From Blepharisma stoltei (Eukaryota; Ciliophora; Heterotrichea; Heterotrichida; Blepharismidae): a DNA stretch of 64,000 bases. The position numbers and the translations under genes were made by a program. The notes beneath the pieces are model-generated. The model was not told the origin of the DNA, did no database searches, and saw nothing but the letters and a program-made list of their open reading frames with translations. Location: NCBI GenBank assembly GCA_914767885.1, contig CAJZBQ010000006.1, positions 62,001-126,000 of the forward strand. The letters are read 5' to 3'. Below, in pieces: positions 44,801 through 54,986 of this stretch. The first letter of the stretch is position 1; each line of letters opens with the position of its first letter.

Positions 44801-46826
44801 CATCCCTAATTGTGTAATTACTCAATATTGGGTAGGCCCACAATATAATAAATGCTCAAAATGTAGCAATGGGTGTATGAGCTGCCGGGATTCGAGTAAA
44901 TTCTGCAATCTTTGTGAGAACCCAAAATGCACGTCATGTACTGATTTTACAGCAGACTCCTGCCTTGAATGTACTTCTGGGACTTCAAACATCACAAATT
45001 GCCAATGTGACTATGGTCTTGCTTGAAACTCAACCTCAGGAGCATGTGAGACTTGTCATCAATGGCAATTCAAAGCCAACGACTCCTGCATTGACTGTCC
45101 TCCACTTTGTGCCCAATGTGATAGCCTAACTAAATGCACATGATGTATTAACAACGCTGTATTAAACTCTGGAAGCTGCAGCTGCTCTCCAGGATGGTTA
45201 GGAAATACAACTTGTGTATATATCCCTTTCAATGTTACCCTCACAGTGAATCTCAACAATACTCTTGTCCTAACTTTCAGCGATTTTCTAGTCACAAATT
45301 TGACCAGTGGCAATATTTATATAAAAATTCTTAACCAAACGGTCGAATTTTTCTCAGTCACTTATTTATCAAATAGCAGTTACCTTATAACATGTGAATT
45401 TGGAGGCGGCATTAAAAAAGGCACAATAGTAAAAGTCTATTTTATAGATCCAAAAGAAATATTGTCAGTCTCTGGCGGCGTAATTCATGACCAATACGTA
45501 TCAGGGACTCTATATAAATCAATTAAAACTTCAGAAGAACAAGAAATCGCCCAAATCCAAAACCAAGTTTCTGCTGGGATAAAAGCCCTGGTTGGCTCAG
45601 GAGCTGTTTTAGCTATGCTTAATCCAAGTCCTTCTGGATTTTGGACAATGCTGAACACTATTCAGCTATTGGCGTATATCCCTTATGCAAATTATCCTTT
45701 GACAGACAAAATAGTCGCATTTTTTGAAGCAATGAATGGCTTTAATTTTGTTCCTAACATATTTTCTTTATTTATAGATAAAAAACAAGGAAATTCTCCA
45801 TATTATCAGGCAGAAAAATATGGATATGATAGCGATTTAGTTCTGCTAAATATAGGAAATGACGCTACAATATTATGTGTTATGATAGCGATGATGCCTA
45901 TAACCTTATATTTATCTAAATGCTCAGAGAGACTTATAGGGAAAAAATTAAAAAAGATTTATAATGAGTACAAGTTTGGGGTATTTTTGAGATTCTGAAT
46001 ATTAATTTATCTAGAAAGTGGATTTGCGGCTATTGTTGGAATTTTGAGTGCTAAAAGATCTGAAACTTATCCAGGTGCTGTTGAGTTTTCTAACCTTCTG
46101 ATTTGTTGGGCTTTTATTGTGATGTTTATTTAGATATTCATAATTTTGACTCCAATGCTATTGGTGTATTCAAGCTATAAAAATTCCAAAAATATTTTAT
46201 ATAAGAGAAACAAAAAATGGTTAATACCTTGAAACTCTCTTTATTATGAGTTTAAAAACGATTTAGGGTTCATGAGCACACAATATTATACACTATTTTT
46301 CACAAGACGGTTAATTTATATTGCAGTTCAAGTCTTTCTAAATGACTACCCTCAAAGCCAGCTAACAATAAATACAGTCTGTGCATTATGCGTAATTTCT
46401 ATTTAGATGGCTCTATATGTTTTTGTCTACAAGCCTTTTGAAGACCCTGTGATTCAGATTACCAACTTGATCACTGAATGTGGAATTTCCATTACCTTTA
46501 TAATGATTTGTCCATATTTTTTTGACTTAACATCAACTGCGCTTGATAATATGGACAGCTGTGTAATGATTTTTGTTATTTTTATTATGGCAGCACAAAC
46601 AGCTGGACCTTTAATAAACTCAATTAAAGAGTTATATGAGCTTGCTAAAAGAAGCATGACAAAAGAAATACGCTCGAATCCAATAAAAATATTGAAAAAC
46701 CCGAGAAGAATTGATCTAAATAACATGAGTAATTTCTTTGAGGATGAAACTCCAGCTATTATTGAATTTGCAGATGCAGAAAATAGGAATTTTAATCAAG
46801 AAATACCAAATCAAACAAATAAATAA
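32822..46826 (+). CDS. Receptor-like gene 2, giant form with expanded module array, 5' end unresolved
   Basis: From NITFLLILIYYSLDPSTIV to TAA at 46826. Subtracting twelve mapped insertions and two 15-nt introns leaves 10800 nt, exactly 3600 codons. Malectin domain at the N-terminus (MAINSGGSAYTSLYGF, LSTDGTYVLILQFCEIYF, NNLDLVATAG). Then about eight Cys-rich plus LamG-like rounds, against four in gene 1 and two in genes 3 and 4. Two rounds (about 34.98-36.9 kb and 37.0-39.4 kb) are near-identical, a recent internal duplication. C-terminal stalk and multi-TM domain as in gene 1 (LNTIQLLAYIPYANYPLTDK). Interrupted by TA IESs, MITEs and three SINE-like elements, one lacking TA in its duplication. 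It could be functional only if all are removed precisely. Confidence 0.8.
33127..33274. other. 148-bp TA IES in malectin domain, receptor gene 2
   Basis: Left aaTAtatcg, right gtaTAgcag. Only the pairing of left first TA with right second TA restores TTTN-SRKFTVKIGSY. Confidence 0.8.
33502..33638. other. 137-bp TA IES, receptor gene 2
   Basis: Joins AGLII-VSGDCRVADYC; paralogs read GIVLVSGDCSVADYC. Confidence 0.8.
34293..34491. other. 199-bp TA IES, receptor gene 2
   Basis: Joins EATTTV-TTAALNPSNSAW; paralogs are continuous at this point. Confidence 0.85.
37453..37595. other. 143-bp TA IES with paralogous empty site
   Basis: Occupied: cctcTA...agTAagtgatgg. Empty copy about 35410: cctctaagtgatgg. 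The comparison fixes the boundary at TA. Confidence 0.95.
37708..38037. other. 330-bp TA IES with paralogous empty site
   Basis: Occupied: ttactTA...gaatTAgtgtaagtgg. Empty copy about 35525: ttacttagtgtaagtgg. Confidence 0.95.
40031..40455 (-). mobile_element. SINE-like element (425 bp) in LamG exon of receptor gene 2
   Basis: AATATGTTT at 40022-40030 and 40456-40464. Joined IDTNMF-PNLNLLLKDGSS matches receptor gene 1 (IDSSGYQNLNILLKDGSS). Oriented minus with 5' AAAATGGTGCGGC near 40443. The duplication contains TA. Confidence 0.85.
40809..41124 (+). mobile_element. SINE-like element (316 bp), target duplication without TA
   Basis: Perfect TTGCACAAGTTG at 40797-40808 and 41125-41136. 5' AGAAATACAATGGTG, tail cttagtcttagtt. 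Removal with one copy restores NPCTSC-PIGNFCPSSC as in receptor gene 1. Shares CTCCGAGGCGCACTC near its 5' end with 6910-7226. Confidence 0.88.
41320..41683 (+). mobile_element. SINE-like element (364 bp) in receptor gene 2
   Basis: Flanks cttaacctgtat (41308-41319) and cttaacctgcat (41684-41695). Joined KCLTC-ITNAGFVGNSC. The single mismatch is a synonymous Cys codon change. Confidence 0.75.
42191..42379. mobile_element. MITE-like IES with TAA flanks and CTCC/GAG ends
   Basis: TAA at 42191-42193 and 42380-42382; ends CTCCTAC...GAAGAG. Joined GYLIS-KQDNSLSSF; receptor gene 1 is uninterrupted at 26372. Confidence 0.8.
42931..43319. other. 389-bp IES with short inverted ends
   Basis: TTACTTCTC...GAGAAGTTA. 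Joined DVICL-VCDDYTSTC; receptor gene 1 is continuous. Confidence 0.85.
43475..43759. mobile_element. Degenerate family-A MITE, flanks TCA/TTA
   Basis: TCA 43472-43474, TTA 43760-43762. Left end keeps two family-A repeats (tgtgagagaac, tgtgagtgatc) with the usual spacer. Joined CKSS-AASDCIVC. Confidence 0.75.
44091..44301. other. IES with TTA flanks (214 bp with one TTA)
   Basis: TTA 44088-44090 and 44302-44304. Joined SPVL-SFGYSFTFSIW; the paralogs at about 27620 and 51198 are continuous. Confidence 0.85.
46119..46133 (+). other. 15-nt intron, receptor gene 2
   Basis: GTGATGTTTATTTAG, with GTG instead of the usual GTA start; joins ICWAFI to IFIILTP. Confidence 0.85.
46392..46406 (+). other. 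15-nt intron, receptor gene 2
   Basis: GTAATTTCTATTTAG; joins TVCALC to MALYVFVYKPF. Confidence 0.85.
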
Positions 46827-47772
46827 GGATTAAATCATATTTTAATAATAAAAAATTGGAATATTTTTATTTTTAGAGGTGCATAGGTTTACTAAATTAA
46901 TTTTTAATAGGAAATATGTGTAAATTATCCGATTTTTTCATTTTTAAGTCCCTTAACTACTCCAGTATTTTGAAAAATTTATGATTTAACACATTAATTA
47001 TATTTTTGATAATAAAACTTAATTTTAGAATAAAGAAATTTTAAAATAGCCAAAGTAGTTCGAACTTGTCAAATTTTTTTTTTGAAATATCAATTTTAAT
47101 TCCCAAAACTAGGCCTAAGATATTTTGCCACGAAATTGCTACTTTTTAAATGAGGAGATAGAAGAATCATTTTTAATTATAAAACTTTTCCTTGGCTTAT
47201 TTTGCCGAGCTTCATGCTCATTATTATAAATATTTTCATCATTATTTTTTTAATTTTAATTAGTTAAGAAAGACTTACTTCTCTTCATAATTCTGAAAAA
47301 TAAATATCTTTATGCTTGAGTAATTTTTTAAAAATTCAGTATTTTTTTATTTTTCATAAATATCTTAAATAATTCAATATAATTGATAAATATTCAACAA
47401 TTCTTTCATTATTCCATTCAATTTTTTTCAATCCAAAACATTTATGATATTTTTTTAAATCTTTCATTGCAAAATAAACATAAATTTTCCTATAACAAAC
47501 ATTTTATGCGCTATCAATAATAGATAGAATATTATACTGCAATATATCTAAGATTCATTATTTAAAAACAAAGGAAGTTAGATTTTAGTAAGTAAGGAAT
47601 TGGCCATATGAAAATCATTCGATTAAGGATAGAGAGTAAGATTATTTTAGCATAAAAAAGCAATAAAAGGCTTTGTGTAAAAATAGCAAAATCTTGGAAG
47701 AAGTGTAAAGAAAATTTGCTTAATTATTATAAAAAAAATTAAAAAAGATAGCATTTTATTTGAATGAAATTG
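46827..47772. other. AT-rich intergenic spacer
   Basis: No gene, element or RNA recognised in about 950 bp. Confidence 0.45.
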
Positions 47773-47896
47773 ATTTTAGCATTTATAACAAGCATAAAAA
47801 ATTCATTATTGAGATTCCGATTTGGGTCAAATATTATTTACATTTTATATTAATTTCCTTATGTAAACCTAAATTTACATAATTTTTATATATAAA
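47773..47896 (+). promoter_or_regulatory. Conserved upstream block of receptor genes 3 and 4
   Basis: The 120 bp before the start codon match 57412-57526 before gene 4: gcattt..aacaagcataaa, ttattgagattccg, ggtcaaatattatttac, then an AT-rich run to ATG. Gene 5 lacks it. Could be a promoter or simply a recent duplication tract. Confidence 0.35.
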
Positions 47897-50800
47897 ATGA
47901 AAGTTCGCCAGATTTATTTTGCCTTAATTTCTCTGAATTTATTGTTTACTTACTCGCTTGATGTCTCAACAATCGTTTTAGCTATCAATTCAGGAGGCTC
48001 AGCTTATACATCTTCTTTTGGCTTTTCATACTCTGATGATATCTATTATACCCCAGCAACAAATAAAGTTAGCAATCTAGCAGGCATAAATATAGCTGAT
48101 ACAGTAGATGAATTTATTTATCAATCTGAAAGATGAAACTCAGAGACTTGAGGATATGACCTCCCTATTAGCACAGATGGGACATATGTGCTTATTCTTC
48201 AATTTGCTGACTCCCCCCATCCTTGATCGAACGGCTCGCCATCGTTCGATCAAGGATGGGGGTTAAAAAAATTGTTTTGGGAAAAAAAATTTATATATAA
48301 AATAATATAGGATTTGCCCTAGGATGGCGCTATATGGGCGCCATCCTAGGGCAAGCGAAAATTGGCTCCACACGGGAACCGTATTCCACGTGTGGAGCCA
48401 TTTTTCCACGTGTGGAATCCACATTTTCCCACGTGGAAAAATGGCTCCACACGTGGAACACAATTCCCGTGTGGAGCCGTGTCTCCAATTGCCCGAGGAT
48501 GGCGCAATATAGCGCCATCCTCGGGCAATTTCTATATATAATATATATATTTTTTTATTTACTTTTAATTAAGAGGGTTAAGGTTATTTAATAATTATTT
48601 TTACAGCAAAAAATTGAATTAATCATAAAAATTACAATTTTTAATATTTTGATTTATTAGTCACCCCTTTAAACTGTATAAATTTAAATTTGTTTCTTAT
48701 TGAATTAAATTATTTTTTTTTTTTAATTTTAAAAAATCTCTATTTTTAGATTATTGAGTTTTAAGCCTAGGTTGATGACTAAATCACTTCGGATGGTTGA
48801 TTCAGTAGCTTTCTGTCGTCTCAAAGTATCTGAAAACAATTTCATTAGGTACTTCTTCCCAAGCTTTCGATAACTAATTTTTTATATATAAAAAATTTGC
48901 ATGATATGAAAATCGTTCGATCAAGGATGGGGGTTAATTTCCCCAATTTTTAGGATTTTTACAGTCAATCGTTCGATCAAGGATTGGGGGGGAGTGAGAT
49001 CATTTTCTCAGCCGCCAATTATAGAGTTTTCACTGTAAAAATTGGGGACTATGTTGTTGCTAATAATTTAGACTTATACGCTACTGTAGGGTATCATATA
49101 GCTTATGATATTTTTACAACTTTTACATTATCAAATAATACAATTTTAATTTCAGGAAATACAGTTTCTGGAGCTTATTCAGGTGGCAATTTATTAGTTC
49201 GATTTTATTTAATCCTCTCTTTGGGCAACAAAATTACTTTTTTGTGCTAAAATTATCTTTACTAAACGAACGAAAATTTTTAATATTAAAATTTTTATGG
49301 AAAAATGATATATAAATAATAATTTATTTTTAAAAAAATTAACCCTTTTGGAAGCGAGCAAAATTTTTTTTGTTCTCTCGCGGATGGGGAGCTAGGTTGT
49401 AGAGAATCCAAAACTTTCAGGAATAGTTTTGGTGAGTGGAGATTGCAGTGTGGCTGATTATTGCAATATGTGTTATCAAGCAAGATGCTTGGTATGCAAT
49501 GTTGCTACTCTCACCTGCACTACTTGTATTACTAATGCTAGCATTATAAGTGGAGTATGTCAATGTAATTTAGGCACTTATTGGGATGCTTCTTCAAGAA
49601 AATGCATTATTTGCGACAAATTGTGTTCATCATGCTCAGATAAGTTTAGCTGCACAACTTGCTTAGGCGCAAATGTGCTAGTTTCAAATGTTTGTTTAAG
49701 AGCATGCCCATATGGATTTGGTGCATCTTGTGCTTCAGTTTCAAGCGCAGTTATTGATCAAAATTTTGCAAATTATTTTTATGGAGCTTATGGATTATTT
49801 CAAACAGGGACAAGCTCAAGCAGCTATAGTAGATGCACCTTTACTGATCCGTCTTGGGCACTTTTATCCTCTTCTACACTCCGTTGACTATTTATATAGC
49901 AGCTTTAAATGGAAATCTATGAATGGCAATTCCTTGATTTAGCTTATTGTTAAATTAATTTTGGCATTTAATCTATTTAAGACTGCAATCGAGGAGACAA
50001 AAAAAAGTTTCAATTTCAACCCATAAAGAAGCCTAAGTTATATTATTTTTTTAACAATCCTGAAGTAGTAGACCCCATCCCAGCTAAAAACCGAGGGCTT
50101 TATTTTTCTGGAGGCTCATATCTTCAAACCGCTTCAACTGTATATATTTCGCTTAATTTTTCAATTGGAATGTGGGTTTGGATATTATCTGACTCAGGAG
50201 ATATTTTGACAAATAGTTCTGGCTATAAAATAACGATATCTTCAAGTGGATCTATGACAATTGTGTTAGAGAGTAATATCGAATCTATGACTACAGTAAT
50301 GACTGCAGTACTTAACCCTTCAAATTCAGCGTGAGTTTACATTTCTTTTATTATTTCATTTTCACCATCAACAAGTTCTACAACGATTGCCCCTTCTCTA
50401 AACAATTCTCCACAAACATCTACAACATCCAATGGATACATATATAGAGATGCTGTAAGCAATGCATTGATTCTTGGGAAAAGCTCTTCGAGCAATTTTT
50501 TTGGATATATTTACCAATTCACTTTATGAAATGTAGCAGTTTCAAATTTTAACACCCAATACTCAGACCAAATATGTGGTGCAGGAGCAATCAATAGCTG
50601 CCTTTGAACTTGCCCTCTATCTCAATGAATGAATGAGGTAACGCCTACAAATTGCAATTCATGCACAAATGGTTGTGTAAGAAATGAATCGTGCAATGTT
50701 TGTGAAGATCCTCTTTGCAGTGTCTGTACAGGGTTCTTAGTAGGCCTATGCATACAATGTATTTCTAATGCATCAGGGACTCCTTGCGCTTGCAATATTG

Positions 50801-53800
50801 GCTATTATTGAGATTTAACTAGTAATAAATGCCTATCATGTGACTATAGCTGCAAAACTTGCACATCATCGACTTCTGGAGACTGCATTGTTTGTGCGTC
50901 TGCCTTTTATATGTATTTAGGATGGTGCATTTCTAAGTGTCCAGATGGATTTATAGAAAGCGGGTCATCGTGCGTTGAAAAAGATTCTTTTATCTTTTAT
51001 CTTTCATTTGATACTCTTGAAGGAGTTGTTTTTGATAAGCAAAGCAAAATTCCAGCTTTAACTGGGAACAGCACAGCTTTTTACCCAGATTATGATGACT
51101 TTGATCCAATAGCTGCTTTATACAGAGGGTTTTATTTTAATGGAATGAATTCAGTTATGCATTTACCTATTTATCCAGGCTACAATAGCCCAGCTCTCAG
51201 CTTTGGCTATTCTTTTACTTTTTCTATATGAGTCAATATTGAGAATGGCTTTGGAATTATTCTCTCAAAACAAGATTTACTCTATAATCCAATTTTTTCT
51301 CTCCAGCTAAGTGCTGGAGTTTTAGTGGTTTCCTTAAACTTTAAAAGCTCTGGATTGACTTCTTTCTATTATTTACAAAGTGTTGAATCTTATGAATGAA
51401 ATCATGTTGCATTCACAGCAGAATACACAAGTTTAAAGCGGACAAAAATGGCATTCTATTTGAATGGAATACAAGATGATGGACACGATTTTGGATATGA
51501 CTATTTTAAAGATATCAAAACAGATATTACTTTTACATTGGGAGCAGAAAAAGATCTATTTGGCTATAAAAATTATTTTAAGGGGTTTATATATGATATT
51601 AAAGGTTATAATTCACTCCCCCCTTTAAATTGAAACAAAAAATCCTGTTCCAATTTAAAGGTTTATTTAAATACTTTTATATTAAAAATTTTGAGATCTC
51701 AAAAAATATAAATTGAGCGCAGTAATTTGAATTTAAATTCCTTTTATGAAGAAATTTAAAAAAAAAATTATTTGAATTAGTGTGAAAATTGTTTAAATAA
51801 CATTCTAATTGCAATAATTTGAATTTTTTAATTTATAAAAAATTAAATAAAAAAATTAATTCATATAGTTTGAGAACTATTTAAATAGCATTTACTGCAC
51901 TTGTCTATTATATTGTTCAAAACTAATTTTATAAAAATTAGTACTTTCATCAATAAAAATTTCCTATGAATAAGCAAAATTTGCTCCAATTTAAAGGGGG
52001 TTAAATTGCAAATTTACCGATGCTTTGTTCCAATTTAAAGTGTGAGTTAGTAAAAAGCATATCAGCACTTGCATTACCTGCAGTTCAATGTACAGAAAAC
52101 TGTAAAGCGTGTCTTACAAATGAAGTCTGCATCCCTAATTGTCTAATTTCTCAGTATTGGGTTGGTCCAGAATATAACAAATGTTCCAAATGCAGCAGTG
52201 AATGTCTTAGCTGTAGAGATTCCAGTGAATTTTGTGATCTTTGTGATAATCAAAAGTGTGCATCCTGTTATGATTTTACTGGAGATTCCTGCCTTGAATG
52301 TGTTTCTGGTACTTCAAATACAACAAACTGCCAATGTGACTATGATCTTGCTGGCTATACGCATTTTATTCTCCGGTTTTGAAATCACACATACTATCAA
52401 ATTATTTTTTACTGAAAACCTTCTAATCAGAGCAATATTTTTTACTAAAAATCCTAACTCCCCCCCTCCGTGAGTGAACAAAACCATTAGAAAAAATCGC
52501 TATTTTTTGCCCAAAAACCCACCCTCCGTGAGTGAACAAAAATTTTTTTAATAGAAAAATTTTTAATGGAAAAAAATTTTGATATAATAAATGATAATTA
52601 GTATAATGAAATATAGAGCTAATTCTGTTTAATTTTTAAACAAATTGCGTTTTTAAAATATAAATTTTATAAATAAATTAATATTTGCTTCCCAATTTTT
52701 GCAAATTAGGAGTTTTTAAATTTCGAAGAAAAAATTTTCTATAAAATTTATATATAAAATTTTTTTTTAAAAAACAAAAATTAACCCCCCTCCGTGAGTG
52801 AACAAAATTTTTTTGTTCACTCACGGAGGGGGGGGAATAAAGAAAAAAAATTGCATGATTTCAATCAAATTGTTTACCAAAAATTAAGAGAAAGTTCCGC
52901 ACCAAACTTGCTTGGAATACAAGCTCAGGAATGTGCGAGACTTGCCATCAATGGCAATACAAAGCAAATGATTCTTGCTATGATTGTCCTCCTCTCTGTA
53001 CTCAATGTGATATTAAAAATAAATGCAAATCGTGCATTAACAATGCAGTATTAAATTCTGGAAGCTGTGCTTGCTCTCCTGGATACATAGGAACAACTTC
53101 ATGCACATTTATCCCCTTTAATGTCAGTCTTGTTGTTAACAAAAATAATACTTTAGTCCTAGCCTTCAGTGACATGCTAAAGAAAGGTTTAAATCATGAC
53201 CAAATTATGATGCAAATTCATAATAATAAAATTCTATCATGATCAATTTCTCAAATTTCAAGCAAAGAGTATTTAATATCATGTAATTTTGATGGAGGGA
53301 TTTCCAAGGGCACTACTATTACAGTGCACTTTATAAATTCGACAAGCATTGTATCGATCTCTGGAGGTGTAATCCACGAAGATTATTTATCAGACTTTTT
53401 ATATGAATCTTTGACTTCTGAAGAGCAAGAGGTGGCTCAAATTCAAAATCAAGTTTCTTCTGGAGTAAAAGTTTTTGTTGGATCAAGTGTAGCTTTAGCA
53501 ATGTTCAGTCCAAATCCTTCAGCTCTATGAACTATGCTGAACACTATTCAATTTATTTCCTACATACCTTATGCGAGCTACCCTTTAACAGACAAAATTT
53601 CTGCATTTCTAAAATCAATGAGCGATTTCAATTTAGTTCCAAATTTATTTCTATTGTTCATTGATGAAAATCAAAGTAACCCACCTTATTATCAAGCCAG
53701 AAAATATGGATATGATAGCTTATTGATACTTGTAAATGTTGGAAATGATATAACTGCTCTGTGTTGTGTTATAACTGCGATCCCTATCGTTTATTTTTTT

Positions 53801-54688
53801 TATAAATGTTCTCAGAGATTCATTGGAAAGAAATTTAAAAAATTATTTAGAGAGTATAAATTTAGTGCTTTTTTACGATTTTGGATTGTATGCTATCTTG
53901 AAATTGGTTTTGCTTCTATAATTGGTGTTTTGAGCACAGAAGATTATGAAATCTTAGAAAATCCGCTTAGATTATCTAACTATTTCATTTGCTGATTTTT
54001 TATTGTAATGATAATTTAGATGCTTATAGGAATTACTCCTTTTCTTCATGCATATTTTAGCTTCAAGAATATAAGCAGAATTGTAAATAGAAAAAATAAA
54101 AAATGGTTCACTAGTTGAAGCTCCTTATATTATGAGTTCAAGAATAATGCAGGATTTATGAGCACACAATTTTATACTCTATACTTTGCAAGGCGCATAA
54201 TTTTTATTATTACCCAAGTATTTTTGAATAAGTTTCCTCAAAGTCAACTTACAATAAATGCAGTGTCATCTTTATGTGTATGATTTATATAGATTGTTTT
54301 ATTTTTAATTTATTATCAGCCTTTTGATAACTCTGTAATCCAGATTACAAACTTAATTACTGAGTTTGGGATTTTTACTATTTTCACTCTCCTAAGTCCA
54401 TATTTTTTTGATCTGGGCTCTTCGGGGATTAATATTATCGACAACTTGATTATTTATTTTGTTGTTTTTCTTATGGCAGTACAAACAGTCGGGCCTCTAA
54501 TAAATTCTATAAAAGAAGTTTATTCTGTTGCCAAAAGAAGCATGAATAAAGAAATTTATCCAGAAGAAAAGATAAATAAAAATAAGAAAAGGATCAATAT
54601 AAATACTTGAACGATACCTTCGGAAGCACCTTGCGAACCAAAATGCAGACGCAATAGTAAAAACTATAATAATATAGGATATAAATAA
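47897..54688 (+). CDS. Receptor-like gene 3: malectin, two LamG rounds, multi-TM
   Basis: Starts MKVRQIYFALISLNLLFTYS (signal peptide), then malectin (TIVLAINSGGSAYTSSFGF, NYRVFTVKIGDYVVANNLDLYATVG). Cys-rich 1, LamG-like 1 (LNFSIGMWVWILSDSGDIL), Cys-rich 2, LamG-like 2 (FIFYLSFDTLEGVVFDKQSK), Cys-rich 3, stalk and multi-TM follow. Subtracting insertions at 48211, 49210, 49825, 51616 and 52353 and two 15-nt introns leaves 4575 nt, exactly 1524 aa plus stop. This works only if the second IES ends at the TA at 49400 instead of 49393. Compared with gene 1 it lacks two module rounds. It ends with a Cys-containing cytoplasmic tail (APCEPKCRRNSKN). Confidence 0.87.
48211..48994. mobile_element. Family-D MITE with nested insertion, target TGA, in malectin exon
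   Basis: TGA at 48208-48210 and 48995-48997; joining gives LILQFA-EIIFSAANYRVF. Left end hairpin (cgaacggctcgccatcgttcg), right end tandem repeat about 37 bp apart. Reverse orientation relative to 31340-31943. A second element (48313-48530) sits inside. Confidence 0.9.
48313..48530. repeat. Nested multi-hairpin element
   Basis: Each end is its own hairpin: gccctaggatggcgc...gcgccatcctagggc at 48316-48352 and attgcccgaggatggcgc...gcgccatcctcgggcaat at 48489-48530. Between them lies a dense set of inverted repeats of ggctccacacg and ccacgtgtgg (48367-48480). It is absent from the related element at 31340. The same terminal stem occurs alone at 12471-12504. Confidence 0.8.
49210..49399. mobile_element. 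IES, degenerate family-A-like, receptor gene 3
   Basis: Left TTAatcctctc. Right end has a degenerate hairpin finishing ggatggggagc, then two possible TA sites, 49393-49394 and 49400-49401. Only the second keeps the frame (RFYL-ENPKLSG). Confidence 0.7.
49825..50040. other. 216-bp TA IES, receptor gene 3
   Basis: Joins TSSSS-YYFFNNPE. An orthologous IES lies in gene 4 at 58614-58817; genes 1 and 2 have empty sites. Confidence 0.85.
51616..52046. mobile_element. Family-C MITE, receptor gene 3
   Basis: TCA 51613-51615, TTA 52047-52049. Hairpin left end (cctttaaattg ... caatttaaagg), tandem right end. Joined DIKGYNS-VKSISALAL; gene 4 is empty here. Confidence 0.85.
52353..52912. other. Old IES containing a nested MITE, receptor gene 3
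   Basis: Flanked by CTTGCT at 52347-52352 and 52907-52912; joined CQCDYDLA-WNTSSGMC. The same IES without the nested MITE is at 55290-55452 in the pseudogene; gene 4 has none. No TA at the junction. Confidence 0.8.
52458..52837. mobile_element. Family-A MITE nested in an older IES
   Basis: TAA 52455-52457 and 52838-52840. Tandem repeats at left, hairpin at right: mirror orientation of 5891-6270. The pseudogene copy (about 55385) gives the uninserted IES for comparison. Confidence 0.88.
54005..54019 (+). other. 15-nt intron, receptor gene 3
   Basis: GTAATGATAATTTAG; joins FICWFFI to MLIGITPFLH. Confidence 0.88.
54278..54292 (+). other. 15-nt intron, receptor gene 3
   Basis: GTATGATTTATATAG; joins AVSSLC to IVLFLIYYQPF. 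Confidence 0.88.
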
Positions 54689-54986
54689 ATTTTTATCAAT
54701 AATCGTGTAGCAAAAATTATAGTTTTAATAAATTTGAAATAAGGCATCTATTTTTTATGAATTTCGATAGGCATATATAATGAAGATGATTATTGGAATC
54801 GAGTTAAATAAATTTTAGCTTCAGTATTGATATGAACTGTAAAAAGTTTTTATTATTATAAATCTTATTCTTTTGGTATAAAAATAAATATATGCACCCT
54901 TTATTATGAATAAAACTTTAGTATTAGCTGCCATTTAATAGGATCAGAGTTTCTTTTCGCTATAAAATGAACACATAAATTATTTA

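Noticed and set aside
48263-48591. Repeated ORFs of 60-85 codons with similar peptides on both strands
   Set aside because: They are translations of the palindromic nested element; symmetry makes both strands look coding.
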